Shown here: positions 43,626 through 53,344 of the stretch, piece by piece
Numbering within the stretch: position 1 is the stretch's first letter
Layout of the letters: every line of letters starts with the position of its first letter
From: Brumimicrobium oceani
GTDB taxonomy: Bacteria > Bacteroidota > Bacteroidia > Flavobacteriales_D > Crocinitomicaceae
Length of the DNA: 64,000 nt
Direction of reading: 5' to 3'
Assembly: GCF_003143775.1 (NCBI RefSeq)
Contig: NZ_QFRJ01000001.1
Coordinates: 124,001 to 188,000, forward strand
Notes under the pieces: model-generated
Databases searched by the model: none
What the model was told of the DNA's origin: nothing
What the model saw: the letters and a program-made list of their open reading frames with translations, nothing else
Translations under genes and position numbers: made by a program

Positions 43626-44867
43626 ATGAGTAAAATACAAGAAGTCATCAAACAATTATTTGCCGAAGGTCCTATCGGGATTTATTTCATGGCATTCTTA
43701 ATTCCGCTCAATCCAAAACTATTGGGAATTGCTACAGTAATTATTATTGTGGAGCAATTGATTAGAAGTCCGAAAATTGACAAGGGTTATTTGAAAACAC
43801 AACTATCATGGAGAAATCCAGGTATTTGGCTTTTGTTCTTTTATTTAATGCATGTGGTAGGCCTAATTAACACAGTCAACATGGGATTTGCAAATATGGA
43901 CCTTGGCATGAAAGCTACCATGGGTATATTTCCAGTATTTTTTCTCTTCTATAAAACAGTGGTCAACTGGAACTTTTTTGTGAAATCTTTTATTACGGGT
44001 GCATTCATTTCAATAGCTCTAAATCTCTTGTTTTCCATTGAATATTATACAGAAATTGGACATTTCTATGCGCTTACAGGTGAGTATCTTTCTCATTTTA
44101 TGCACAGAGGTTATTGGGCGGTCTACATGGTTCTCGCTTATTTTTTTCTACTGAAGTTAGCCATTTCAAGCCGAACAAGAAAATCCTTTACATGGAACTT
44201 AATTGGAGCTTCTGTTATGCTCATCTTCGTCATCATATCTGGTGCTAAGATTGGAATTATAATGGCGTTTTTTGTAAGTGCATGGGGCTTGTTTAAGCTT
44301 TCCAATCGCTTTGCCAGTAAAAAAATCTTGTTATTGTTTATCCTTGGATTGGTCGTGGTCATAAGCGCGGTGGTATATGTTACCCCAGGGATGGATAAAC
44401 GCATGAGTTCAATGGTAACTGTGTTGAATAAACCCATTGAAAGCTATGATAAGGAAGAGGTGGAAAGCACATCAGCCAGAGTGATGGTTTGGGATTCATC
44501 CAAAGAACTCATCAGAGAGAATTTTTGGTTTGGCGTTGGAACGGGCGATGTTAAGGATGAATTAACCCAACGAAATATTGAAAAAGGCTATTCAGGTGTT
44601 GCAGAGAAAAGGCTAAATTGCCATAATCAATTTTTAAATTCGCACATTGCACTTGGCGTTTTTGGAAGTCTATTTCTATTTCTTTCCCTCGCTATGAATT
44701 TCCTCAAATTAAGACCCGATACCTTGCGCAGTTGGAGACTAGGGATAATCACTATTCTTTTTATTGCACTTTTACCAGAATCAATGATGGAAACTCAAGC
44801 GGGGATTATTCCTTATGCCTTCCTAATTAGTTTTCTGCCTTCATTTCAACCGAAGGAATCGCTTTAG
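43626..44867 (+). CDS. O-antigen ligase/polymerase family membrane protein
   Basis: A 413-residue protein with about ten hydrophobic segments and a periplasmic loop with the Wzy_C-type pattern: STSARVMVWDSSKELI, FWFGVGTGDVKDELTQRN and LNCHNQFLNSHIALGVFG. Members ligate or polymerise surface polysaccharides. It lies 18 nt after the TonB-like gene, so it is probably the third gene of that operon. No glycosyltransferases are nearby. Its last 41 bp overlap the end of the convergent aspartoacylase-like gene. Confidence 0.83.
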   Translation: MSKIQEVIKQLFAEGPIGIYFMAFLIPLNPKLLGIATVIIIVEQLIRSPKIDKGYLKTQLSWRNPGIWLLFFYLMHVVGLINTVNMGFANMDLGMKATMGIFPVFFLFYKTVVNWNFFVKSFITGAFISIALNLLFSIEYYTEIGHFYALTGEYLSHFMHRGYWAVYMVLAYFFLLKLAISSRTRKSFTWNLIGASVMLIFVIISGAKIGIIMAFFVSAWGLFKLSNRFASKKILLLFILGLVVVISAVVYVTPGMDKRMSSMVTVLNKPIESYDKEEVESTSARVMVWDSSKELIRENFWFGVGTGDVKDELTQRNIEKGYSGVAEKRLNCHNQFLNSHIALGVFGSLFLFLSLAMNFLKLRPDTLRSWRLGIITILFIALLPESMMETQAGIIPYAFLISFLPSFQPKESL

Positions 44868-45840
44868 CATCTCTTTTACCAATATTAAATATGGCATCTC
44901 CTTTATTCACTAAAGGCATTTCATTAACATTAAATATGAAACCATTTGTAGGAGATTTTACAGAGCGTTCAAACTTTCCGTAAGGATCTGATATGATGGC
45001 CAAAATACTCCCTTTTTCTACATAATTCCCGTTTTTTACCCTAAGATTTAAAACACCTGAACTACTTGCTCGTATCCATTTAGTTCTTCGAATGATATGT
45101 CCTTCTTCTTCCGGTGCTTCAACATCGAAATACCTCATTCCTAAGTGATGCATCACTCTCAAGGTTCCGTCTATTGCTGTTTGCACAGCAAAATTATCTA
45201 TTCTATTGGCTTTTCCTCCTTCAAATAAAATGTATTTTTTTCCCAGCTTAGATACAGAATTCCTGATGGATTTAGCAATAACAGCAGAATCTATTGTGAA
45301 TGGTGCTGCAAAAATTTTACATAATTCTTTAGATTCTTTGTCTCTAAAATCGCATCGTGTCTGGGGATAGTTGTTCCTTTGGGATGCGCCAGTATGAAAG
45401 TCAATAATTACATCTGTGAGTGGTGCAATCTCTTTCATGAATATATACGCAAATTGGCTGGCGAGTGATCCATTTTTTGTTCCTGGAAAAACACGGTTCA
45501 AATCTCGACCGTCTGGAAATTCTCTCGATAGATTTAAGAAGCCAAATATGTTAAATACAGGAATACAAATTACCGTTCCATAATTGGGCTTGTGCCAGCC
45601 TTTCTTAATGATTTGGCGGACTGTTTCAATTCCATTTATTTCATCTCCATGCAAACCTGCTAATAATAGTAAAGTTGGTCCCGTTTTATTGGAGTGACTC
45701 ACAATTACAGGTATTTGAATTGGAGTATTGGTGTGTAATTTAGCCACTTCCAAAGTTAAGCGCACGGTTTTACCCGGCGCTATAGTATGACCTAATAACT
45801 TAAAAGGTTCACGCTTTAAAGTTTTACGCTTCTCTTTCAT
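44827..45840 (-). CDS. Succinylglutamate desuccinylase/aspartoacylase family protein
   Basis: A 337-residue M14-like zinc hydrolase. [13 protein letters not shown] holds zinc ligands His64 and Glu67; the third ligand lies in IIDFHTGAS (about His149); [10 protein letters not shown] is near the catalytic glutamate. The C-terminal part ([30 protein letters not shown]) is a small beta domain of the biotinyl-lipoyl type, found in this subfamily. It starts within a four-base overlap of rimK, and the fixed set of rimK, zinc protease and AspA-type hydrolase suggests action on glutamate tails or on glutamate derivatives; this is inferred. Confidence 0.85.
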   Translation of the reverse strand: MKEKRKTLKREPFKLLGHTIAPGKTVRLTLEVAKLHTNTPIQIPVIVSHSNKTGPTLLLLAGLHGDEINGIETVRQIIKKGWHKPNYGTVICIPVFNIFGFLNLSREFPDGRDLNRVFPGTKNGSLASQFAYIFMKEIAPLTDVIIDFHTGASQRNNYPQTRCDFRDKESKELCKIFAAPFTIDSAVIAKSIRNSVSKLGKKYILFEGGKANRIDNFAVQTAIDGTLRVMHHLGMRYFDVEAPEEEGHIIRRTKWIRASSSGVLNLRVKNGNYVEKGSILAIISDPYGKFERSVKSPTNGFIFNVNEMPLVNKGDAIFNIGKRDAKAIPSVEMKAEN

Positions 45841-46715
45841 TTTTTCGCACTTCGTTCGATGAATTTTATAATTTCATCAGCAATATCAAGGTGTGTAGCT
45901 TTCTCAATTCCTTCTAATCCAGGAGAAGAATTTACTTCTAATACCAAAGGACCTCTGCTAGATTGAAGCATATCTACACCCGCGATTCCTAAATTTAAGG
46001 CTTTTGCTGAGCTTACTGCTGCTTTTTCTTCTTCAGGAGATAATTCAACCACACTCGAAGTTCCTCCTCTGTGAAGGTTAGATCTAAATTCTCCCTGCTT
46101 TCCTTGACGTTTCATTGCTCCCACAACTTTTCCATCAACAACGAAAGCCCTTAAATCTGCTCCACCTGATTCCTTAATGAATTCTTGAACGATAACACGA
46201 GCTTTTAGTCCGTTAAATGCCTCTAAAACTGATGTTGCAGCTTTTTTTGTGTCCGCTAAAACTACACCCAATCCTTGAGTTCCTTCAAGAAGTTTTATTA
46301 CAACTGGAACTCCACCCACAGTGTCAATAATACTCTCTACATCCTTAGAGTAATTGGTGAACACAGTTTTAGGTAGTCCAATACCAGACTTTGTAAGCAA
46401 CTGAAGCGATCGTAATTTGTCTCTCGAATCTGCTAAACCACGTGACTTTACAGTTGTAAATACACCCATCATCTCAAATTGTCTCACAACTGCAGTTCCG
46501 TAGAATGTTACAGATGCACCAATTCGAGGTATAATGGCGTCAAAACCTTCTAACATTTTACCATTATAATATACACGAGGAAGTTCCTCTTCTATGATAA
46601 TGTTACATTTTAAATGGTCGATTACCTCTACTTGATGACCATGCTTTTGACATGATTCAACTAGTCTGCGGGTTGAATATAAATTTGCATTTCTGCTTAA
46701 GATTCCAATTTTCAT
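45837..46715 (-). CDS. rimK: RimK-type alpha-L-glutamate ligase
   Basis: A 292-residue ATP-grasp ligase. It matches bacterial RimK, which adds glutamates to the C-terminus of ribosomal protein S6: [89 protein letters not shown] and [14 protein letters not shown]. These cover the ATP and Mg2+ sites in full. It lies 18 nt after the zinc protease gene and overlaps the next gene by four bases, so all belong to one operon led by corA. Confidence 0.94.
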   Translation of the reverse strand: MKIGILSRNANLYSTRRLVESCQKHGHQVEVIDHLKCNIIIEEELPRVYYNGKMLEGFDAIIPRIGASVTFYGTAVVRQFEMMGVFTTVKSRGLADSRDKLRSLQLLTKSGIGLPKTVFTNYSKDVESIIDTVGGVPVVIKLLEGTQGLGVVLADTKKAATSVLEAFNGLKARVIVQEFIKESGGADLRAFVVDGKVVGAMKRQGKQGEFRSNLHRGGTSSVVELSPEEEKAAVSSAKALNLGIAGVDMLQSSRGPLVLEVNSSPGLEGIEKATHLDIADEIIKFIERSAKK

Positions 46716-46733
46716 TAAGTTGTTCTTGTTTTA

Positions 46734-47189
46734 TTATTTCTTTTTCTTGTAAGATTCGTTTGATAAAGTAGTATCAATCACAAAGCGATTGGATAATAGT
46801 TTACGACCCAAAAGTACAGGATATCTCATTAATTCTCTGTTTGAAAGCGTAAATTCTGTAGTGTGTTTTTTTCCGAAGAGTATGATATTTCCCTGAACGA
46901 TATATCTCACCTGCATTTCACCACTAGAACTGCGTACTTTTTTTTGATCAAATTCTAAAAAGTATAATGATTCACCTGTATAAGCGCTCTCATTTTCGTC
47001 TAAAAAAACTACACGTAACATTTTGTTAACCTCTTCAATTTCAGAGCAGTGAATAGTAGAGGTATATGCACCTGAATCAATTTTTACATTGACGTTAAGC
47101 AAATTAAATATAGGAAAATCAGCGATATCATCTTTTCCTATAATTGGTTTCTCCTTTTTTATAGATTTTTCTTTTTTTCTTAAAGCCAT
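46734..47189 (-). CDS. Retropepsin-like ATP-dependent zinc protease family (RimB-like)
   Basis: A 151-residue protein with a retropepsin-type catalytic turn, VKIDSGAYTSTIH (Asp38), and the second half QYVRYPVLLGRKLLSNRFVIDTTLS-like segment (RYPVLLGRKLLSNRFVIDT). This is the PF05618 family, named ATP-dependent zinc protease, which in Pseudomonas (RimB) cleaves the glutamate tails that RimK adds to S6. Its start overlaps the 3' end of corA by ten bases and it is followed by rimK after 18 nt. Protease and ligase next to each other imply a reversible modification. Confidence 0.85.
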   Translation of the reverse strand: MALRKKEKSIKKEKPIIGKDDIADFPIFNLLNVNVKIDSGAYTSTIHCSEIEEVNKMLRVVFLDENESAYTGESLYFLEFDQKKVRSSSGEMQVRYIVQGNIILFGKKHTTEFTLSNRELMRYPVLLGRKLLSNRFVIDTTLSNESYKKKK

Positions 47190-48259
47190 TTCTTTCGTTT
47201 AAAGTAAAATATCATCAACAAAGTTAATACAGCCATTGCAATCATGGTGATATGATATCCATATTTGTACTGCAATTCTGGCATGTTTCCAAAGTTCATT
47301 CCGTAAACCCCTGCTATAAAGGTTAATGGGATGAATATTGTTGATACAATAGTTAACACTTTCATTACATTATTCATTCTGTTTGATACACTGCTCATGT
47401 ATAAGTCCAATAATCCTCCCACAGCATCTTTGAAAACAGTCACCGTTTCAATTACCTGAACGGTATGGTCATGCAAATCCCGTATAAAGAATTTTGTCTC
47501 TTTAAACATATAGGGAAGCTCTAATTTTTCAAATCGACTTACGGTTTCTCTTAAGGGAAAAACAGATCTTCTCAGATAAGAAGCCTGTCTCCTTACTTCA
47601 TGTAAACGCGGAAGTATTTCGTCTGACGGATCTTCGAGTAATTCAATTTCTAATTCCTCAATAAGGTCTCCAAAATGTTCAATCGTTATAAAATAATTGT
47701 CAACTATTGAGTCCAGCAGTGCATAGGCTAAATAATCAGATTTTCTAGTCCTAATCTGTCCTACAGCGTCAAACAGTCTTTCTCTTACTCCATTAAAGAC
47801 GTCGCCTTGCTTTTCTTGAAAAGTGATGAGTAATCGGTCTGCAAAAATTATGGTCACTTGCTCGTCCTCAATCTCTTCATTGTTCACGCTAAACATTTTG
47901 GCCACAATATGAACATAATGTTCGTAATCGTCAAGCTTTGGACGTTGACCAATGCTCAAAATATCTTCTCCTGATAGTTTATGCAAATTAAAGTGTTCAA
48001 CCACTCTTTTAATATTATCTGTTTCATGCAGTCCATCAATATTCAGCCAAGATGTTTTATGTGTTTGATCTACTTTGGCTAATGCAGCCTCAATGTTGTC
48101 AAAGGAATTTTCTTCTATTTCATTTTCATCAAAATTAATTACTTGAAATGTTGTTTTATCCGTTTTTTGCTCTCCTGTAAACAAAAACATACCCGGAGCC
48201 ATTCCTGTTTTCTTAATTCGATTATTTTTTTTCCTCTTCTTTTTTTGCTTGTGCTTCAT
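47180..48259 (-). CDS. corA: CorA family Mg2+/Co2+ transporter
   Basis: A 359-residue inner-membrane channel. The large N-terminal cytosolic domain (with long helices DLIEELEIELLEDPSDEILPRLHEVRRQ) is followed by two C-terminal transmembrane helices with the signature GMN at residues 320-322 (GVYGMNFGNMPE) between them. The N-terminus is lysine-rich (KHKQKKKRKKNNRIKK). It is the first gene of the operon with the zinc protease and rimK, whose ATP-grasp enzyme needs Mg2+. Overlap with the next gene is ten bases. Confidence 0.94.
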   Translation of the reverse strand: MKHKQKKKRKKNNRIKKTGMAPGMFLFTGEQKTDKTTFQVINFDENEIEENSFDNIEAALAKVDQTHKTSWLNIDGLHETDNIKRVVEHFNLHKLSGEDILSIGQRPKLDDYEHYVHIVAKMFSVNNEEIEDEQVTIIFADRLLITFQEKQGDVFNGVRERLFDAVGQIRTRKSDYLAYALLDSIVDNYFITIEHFGDLIEELEIELLEDPSDEILPRLHEVRRQASYLRRSVFPLRETVSRFEKLELPYMFKETKFFIRDLHDHTVQVIETVTVFKDAVGGLLDLYMSSVSNRMNNVMKVLTIVSTIFIPLTFIAGVYGMNFGNMPELQYKYGYHITMIAMAVLTLLMIFYFKRKKWL

Positions 48260-48518
48260 CTATTGGTCTAGATATTTTTAATTCCTTCTAAAATAAACAA
48301 TATTCTATGGACTCCACTTAAAGTTATCACTAATTTCAATTTAAAAAGTTTTATTTAATGTGACTTATCGAGGATTTTTCTGAGCAACAAAAGGGATTCC
48401 TCAATACTCGGTATTTTCGGAATGATCACCAATAATATATAAGCCCTTTCATTGCGAAGGAGTTAAATGACTGAGGAGTTCTCAGGCTTCGGACTGAATC
48501 TCTTTTTAATTATCATTA

Positions 48519-48722
48519 AATGCCTATCCGATACTTTACCAGTAAATATAACTAACCCAACAATAATGTGATTCAGCGGTGAACTGATAAGATCCTTCGC
48601 AAATTTCTATTTCCAACCAGTTGAAAATCTTAACTTTCAACCCTGGAAGGATCGGGTCAAGTTGAGGAGAGTTCTTTTTATCGTAGCACAATAAATAGTT
48701 GGTACGGTTCCAGATATGCATT
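48519..48722 (+). mobile_element. Family-1 MITE, internally deleted copy
   Basis: A 204-bp copy with left terminus AATGCCTATCCGATACTTTA, identical for 20 bases to the copy at 60601. The body matches through the AAGATCCTTCGCAAATTTC block. It then jumps to the right part (GTTGAAAATCTTAACTTTC...GGAAGGATC) and a degenerate right terminus (ATATGCATT). The middle GTCATCC section is missing. The direct flanks do not match, so no target duplication is left. It lies in the gap upstream of the 1443-residue surface protein. Confidence 0.75.
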
Positions 48723-48917
48723 AAAATTTAAGCTTTTTACACCATACAATTTATTTATCTGCTTTTCTTTGATTAATTTGGTCAGTGATTCCAAATATAA
48801 TCTACGCTTTTTATATTTGTTGGCTAGACGGAAAAAGACGAATTTCAAAAAAGAAAGGATTGTAATTCTGAAGTGTTTCCTGCGAGGGCTTATTTAGGGA
48901 TACGATAACACACTAAT

Positions 48918-51900
48918 ATGAATAAACTAATTTTAATACTTTTACTTTTCTTAATCGTTTCATTTGGGTATGCCCAAAGGGAGAAGCATGGCGACTATAC
49001 TGCCACAGGATTAAATGAAATTGTAAACACCTTTACCACTCTCTCTAATAGTGTAAATGCACCCAGTAACAACATTGTTGTGAATGACAACAGTATGATA
49101 GGGGCAAATTTCACAAGTCCTTTAGAGGCGGGAGATTTGTTGTTGATCTATCAAATTCAAGCCGGAGATGTAAATGTAAATAGTTATCCTACAACTGCTT
49201 GGGGTAGTAATTATGTGGTGCAAAATTCTTGGTTTTCACAACCTGATCAATACGTTAGTAATTACATTGAATTTGGAGAAATGCTCAATTACAAAAACGC
49301 AGGAAACTTTGAGTTTGTTGAAGTTCTTTCCATTTCTGGAACTCAAAATGTAACACTGACCTGTCCGCTAGCTAAGAATTTTGTGACGGGAACAAACAAT
49401 AAAACAATCGTTGTTCGAATACCCAGATTTAATAATCTAACTATTCCATCAAATACGAGCATAACAACTTCCGCATGGAATGGAAACACAGGTGGGGTAG
49501 TGGCTATAGAGGTGAATGGAACCCTAAGTATTACTGGGAACGGAGAAATATCTGCAGATTCCACAGGTTTTAGAGGTGGTGTTGCTGTAAATGATGGTGC
49601 CACTGGAAATAGTGTGGGTTCAATTACTGATATTAATTCTAGAGGCTTTTTAGGTTCTAATACTCCATCTCAAGGTTCTGAAAAAGGTGAAGGTATCGCT
49701 GGTGGAACAATTGAGTATGATGCTTTACATACCAGATATGGATACGGAGCAATCTCCAACGGTGGAGGTGGTGGAGGTTTTCATAATGCTGGTGGTGGAG
49801 GAGGCGCTAACGTTGGCGTTGGAAATTATTATGGATATGGAGTTGCCGATCAAGGAGTATCTGGAGCGTTTAATGCTGCATGGAACTTAGAAGATCCTAA
49901 TATAGTTACTAGCCCTTCTGCTGGAGGTGGTCGTGGAGGTTATTCACATGTGCAGAACAGCAATAATCCGCTGACTGTTGGACCGCATAACGCTGCTTGG
50001 GGAAGTGAATTTAGAAGAATTACTGGTGGCGTAGGAGGTCACCCCCTTACTTATAGTGCAGAACGTGTTTTCCTCGGAGGAGGTGGTGGAGCAGGACATG
50101 GAAATGATTCCTATGGTGGAAATGGTGGGGCCGGTGGCGGTGCTATATTTCTTCAATTATATGGAGATATTATCGGAAATGGAACTATTTCAGCCAACGG
50201 AGGAAATGGTGCAAATGCAGAAGGATCACAACCTGGCCCTTTTTCAACAAGCAAAACAGGTGATGATGGTGCAGGTGGTGCAGGTGCAGGAGGTGCTGTT
50301 TTTATTAAGAATATTAATGCGATTCCTTCCACTATAAATCTGGAGGCCAAAGGAGGTAAAGGAGGAGATCAAGTGCTCAAAAGGGGTGGATTTAATTCAT
50401 CCAACCAAGCGGATGGTCCAGGTGGAGGTGGTGCAGGAGGTTTGATATCTTACACTTTAGGAACTCCCACAGAGAATGTTGCAGGAGGTGTTGCTGGAGA
50501 AACCAATTCCTCTTTTATGAATAGCTTTCCTGTGAATGGTGCAACTGGAGGAGCTTCAGGCTTGGCTTCACAAACAACCACAGTTTTTGATATTGTGATT
50601 ACAGATGATACCATTTGTGAAAACCAAACGGTAAGTCTAAGTGCTGTGGTATCAGGAAATTTAAGTCCTTCACCGTCATTGGCCTGGTATGATGCTGAAA
50701 TTGGGGGAAATGTGCTTGGTTTTGGTGCTACATTCGTAACACCCGCCCTTTCTGCAACAACAACTTATTATGCTGGGACTTGTCCGGGAACATTTAGAAC
50801 TCCAGTTACAGTAGTGGTAGCTCCTCAAATTGTAATTGCAGGAACTCCTCCAGCAATAAGCCCCGAAACTTGTGCAGGAAATGACGGCTCAATCACAGGT
50901 CTAACCGCAACAGGTGGTTTAGGATCGCTAACTTTTGATTGGAATGGAGGTAGTACAACATCAGAAGACCTGCTCAATACGGTTGGAGGGAACTACACCC
51001 TAACTGTAACCGATTTCGCAGGGTGTTCTGTTTCCGCTGGACCTTATACAGTGGCTTCTTCTCCTGGTCCTTCAATCGATGTTTCAAACGTTTTGGTGAC
51101 TGATGAAAGTTGTTTTGGAAATGATGGTAGTATTTCAGGAATTACCGTTTCTGGGGGTGCTGCTCCCTTAACTTATCAATGGAATGGAAATGTCGCTGCA
51201 AATGCACAACTTTCAGGAGTGAATTCAGGAACTTATACTTTGGTTGTTACCGATAATTCGGGCTGCTCAAGTACCGTTGGACCCTTTAGCGTCTCTACAT
51301 CTAATTCTATTTCAATTGATGTTTCCAATATTTCAATCAACAGTGAAACTTGTGTTGGAAGTGATGGTTCAATCACAGGAATAGTGGCTTCCGGAGGAAC
51401 AGGAACTTTAAATTATAATTGGTCTCCCGGTTCAATGAATTCCATAAATTTAACTTCAGCATCTAGTGGGAACTATACCCTCACTGTAACGGATGGTTTA
51501 GGATGTTCTGCCACTTCTGGTCCCCATACGATTAATCAAACAGGAGGTCCAGTGGTTGATGTAACTAACGTTTTACTGAGCAATGAGACTTGCAGTGCTG
51601 CAAATGGAAGCATAACAGGAATAACGGCTACAGGTAATGGATTGACTTACTCTTGGTCGCCAGCAGGAGGAAATGCCATTGATGCCAGTAATCTTTCAAG
51701 TGGGGTTTATACCTTAACGACCACCGATCTTTCAGGTTGTGATGTAAGTGCAGGGCCTTATACAATATCGGATTCTCCTGGTCCTGTGATTGATGTCACC
51801 AACATCGTTTTATTTGATGAAACATGCGTGGGAGCGGATGCTTCTATCAATGGTATTACATTTACAGGTGGTGAGGCTCCTTTTGGCTTTACATGGAATG

Positions 51901-53249
51901 GAGTAAATTCAATCGATCAAGATTTAAGTGATACCGTTGGAGGAAGCTATACTTTAGTGATTACGGACAATAATGGTTGTTCCGATTCAGCAGGGCCTTT
52001 CGCTTTGTCTAGTGCGCCACAAATTTTGATTGATGAGGTAAATATGCTAATTCAAGACGAAAACTGTTTTGGAAATAATGGAAGTATAACAGGCATAAAT
52101 GTTAGTGGGGGTGCGGGAACGCTCACTTACAGTTGGTCTTCTGGTGGAAATGCGGTTGACCTAACAAATGCCAGCAGTGGAACTTACACTTTAACCGTTA
52201 CGGATGCACTTGGTTGTGTAGAGACATCAGGGCCACATACAATCAATCAAGTTCCTGCACCAACTGTTGATGATGCAAATATTAGTATTCAAGATGAATC
52301 TTGTGGTACAGGAAATGGAAGTATATCTGGTATAACGGCAATAGGTAATGGTTTAAGCTTCTCTTGGTCGCCTTTTGGTGGTAACGCTATTGATGCAAAT
52401 AATTTGTCAAATGGAAGTTATACCCTAAATATTACAGATGCTTTTGGTTGTACCACCACATCAGGCCCTTATGTTGTTGTGAACACACCATCTCCCATAA
52501 TAGATATTAGCGGAATGAATATAAATGCAGAAAACTGTCTGGGTAACAACGGGAGTATAACAGGAATAACAGTTTCCGGTGGAACAATACCTTATAGCTA
52601 TAGTTGGAATGGGGTGATTGGAAGCTCTCCAGACTTTACCAATGCTTTTGGAGGTTCGTATAATTTTTCCGTTACGGATGCGAATGGATGTGCTGCAACA
52701 GCTGGACCTTTTACAATCCCCAGTTTTCAGATTCCAACAGTGGAGATGCTTACACCTAACCAATTAATCACAGAAGGAGATACAATTATTATACAGGCAA
52801 ATGTTACACCTGCAAATGCCAATTTTTATTGGAGTCCGCCGGAAGGATTAAATTGTTCAAATTGTTTAGCTCCATCAGCAGCACCCGCTGTTTCCACTTG
52901 GTACACCATCACAGCTGTTTCTCCTGATGGCTGTGTAGAAACCGATTCCGTTTTTATAGAGGTTCAAAAGCCATGTGGAAAAGTGAAAGTACCAACAATT
53001 TTTTCACCAAACGGTGATGGGCTTAACGATGTTTTGTGTGTGTTAGGAAACTGCCTTCAATCTATGACTTTGCAAGTATTTAATCGATGGGGTGAACTTG
53101 TATTTGAGACCAATGAAATAAATGCTTGCTGGGATGGTAATTTTAAAGGTAAATCAGTGGGGACAGGAGTCTATATTTATAAGCTTCAAGGGATTGATAT
53201 AACAGGAGCCTCGGTAAATTTGACAGGAAATGTTAATTTAATGCGCTAA
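48918..53249 (+). CDS. Giant secreted SprB-repeat protein with T9SS type B sorting domain
   Basis: A 1443-residue surface protein with signal peptide (MNKLILILLLFLIVSFGYAQ). An N-terminal domain (about 25-200) is followed by a glycine-rich region (about 200-545, many GGGG runs). Eight SprB-type repeats of 78-80 residues come next (each with ETC/ESC...GNDGSITGI...SYTLTVTD..GC...SGP). A type B (gliding-motility-associated) C-terminal domain closes the protein: KVPTIFSPNGDGLNDVLCV ... VFNRWGELVFET ... GTGVYIYKL. It is likely an adhesin moved or displayed by the T9SS and gliding apparatus. It is monocistronic, followed by a separate promoter for the SiaB-like gene. Confidence 0.9.
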   Translation: MNKLILILLLFLIVSFGYAQREKHGDYTATGLNEIVNTFTTLSNSVNAPSNNIVVNDNSMIGANFTSPLEAGDLLLIYQIQAGDVNVNSYPTTAWGSNYVVQNSWFSQPDQYVSNYIEFGEMLNYKNAGNFEFVEVLSISGTQNVTLTCPLAKNFVTGTNNKTIVVRIPRFNNLTIPSNTSITTSAWNGNTGGVVAIEVNGTLSITGNGEISADSTGFRGGVAVNDGATGNSVGSITDINSRGFLGSNTPSQGSEKGEGIAGGTIEYDALHTRYGYGAISNGGGGGGFHNAGGGGGANVGVGNYYGYGVADQGVSGAFNAAWNLEDPNIVTSPSAGGGRGGYSHVQNSNNPLTVGPHNAAWGSEFRRITGGVGGHPLTYSAERVFLGGGGGAGHGNDSYGGNGGAGGGAIFLQLYGDIIGNGTISANGGNGANAEGSQPGPFSTSKTGDDGAGGAGAGGAVFIKNINAIPSTINLEAKGGKGGDQVLKRGGFNSSNQADGPGGGGAGGLISYTLGTPTENVAGGVAGETNSSFMNSFPVNGATGGASGLASQTTTVFDIVITDDTICENQTVSLSAVVSGNLSPSPSLAWYDAEIGGNVLGFGATFVTPALSATTTYYAGTCPGTFRTPVTVVVAPQIVIAGTPPAISPETCAGNDGSITGLTATGGLGSLTFDWNGGSTTSEDLLNTVGGNYTLTVTDFAGCSVSAGPYTVASSPGPSIDVSNVLVTDESCFGNDGSISGITVSGGAAPLTYQWNGNVAANAQLSGVNSGTYTLVVTDNSGCSSTVGPFSVSTSNSISIDVSNISINSETCVGSDGSITGIVASGGTGTLNYNWSPGSMNSINLTSASSGNYTLTVTDGLGCSATSGPHTINQTGGPVVDVTNVLLSNETCSAANGSITGITATGNGLTYSWSPAGGNAIDASNLSSGVYTLTTTDLSGCDVSAGPYTISDSPGPVIDVTNIVLFDETCVGADASINGITFTGGEAPFGFTWNGVNSIDQDLSDTVGGSYTLVITDNNGCSDSAGPFALSSAPQILIDEVNMLIQDENCFGNNGSITGINVSGGAGTLTYSWSSGGNAVDLTNASSGTYTLTVTDALGCVETSGPHTINQVPAPTVDDANISIQDESCGTGNGSISGITAIGNGLSFSWSPFGGNAIDANNLSNGSYTLNITDAFGCTTTSGPYVVVNTPSPIIDISGMNINAENCLGNNGSITGITVSGGTIPYSYSWNGVIGSSPDFTNAFGGSYNFSVTDANGCAATAGPFTIPSFQIPTVEMLTPNQLITEGDTIIIQANVTPANANFYWSPPEGLNCSNCLAPSAAPAVSTWYTITAVSPDGCVETDSVFIEVQKPCGKVKVPTIFSPNGDGLNDVLCVLGNCLQSMTLQVFNRWGELVFETNEINACWDGNFKGKSVGTGVYIYKLQGIDITGASVNLTGNVNLMR

Positions 53250-53276
53250 AAATAGGTATTAGTACAATTGAAAGCT

Positions 53277-53284
53277 TATATTTG
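53277..53284 (+). promoter_or_regulatory. -7 element of the SiaB-like kinase gene
   Basis: TATATTTG fits TAnnTTTG, 60 nt before the ATG at 53345. No convincing TTTG is present at -33. Confidence 0.4.
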
Positions 53285-53344
53285 AGGCTTTAAAATGTTT
53301 ATTTTTACTTAGTGAGTTATTTTAAAAGCTAAACTTTACTATTG

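Noticed and set aside
49343-50350. Several 65-90 codon frames in other phases of the glycine-rich region
   Set aside because: They are shadows produced by GGN/GCN-rich codons of the large surface protein gene.
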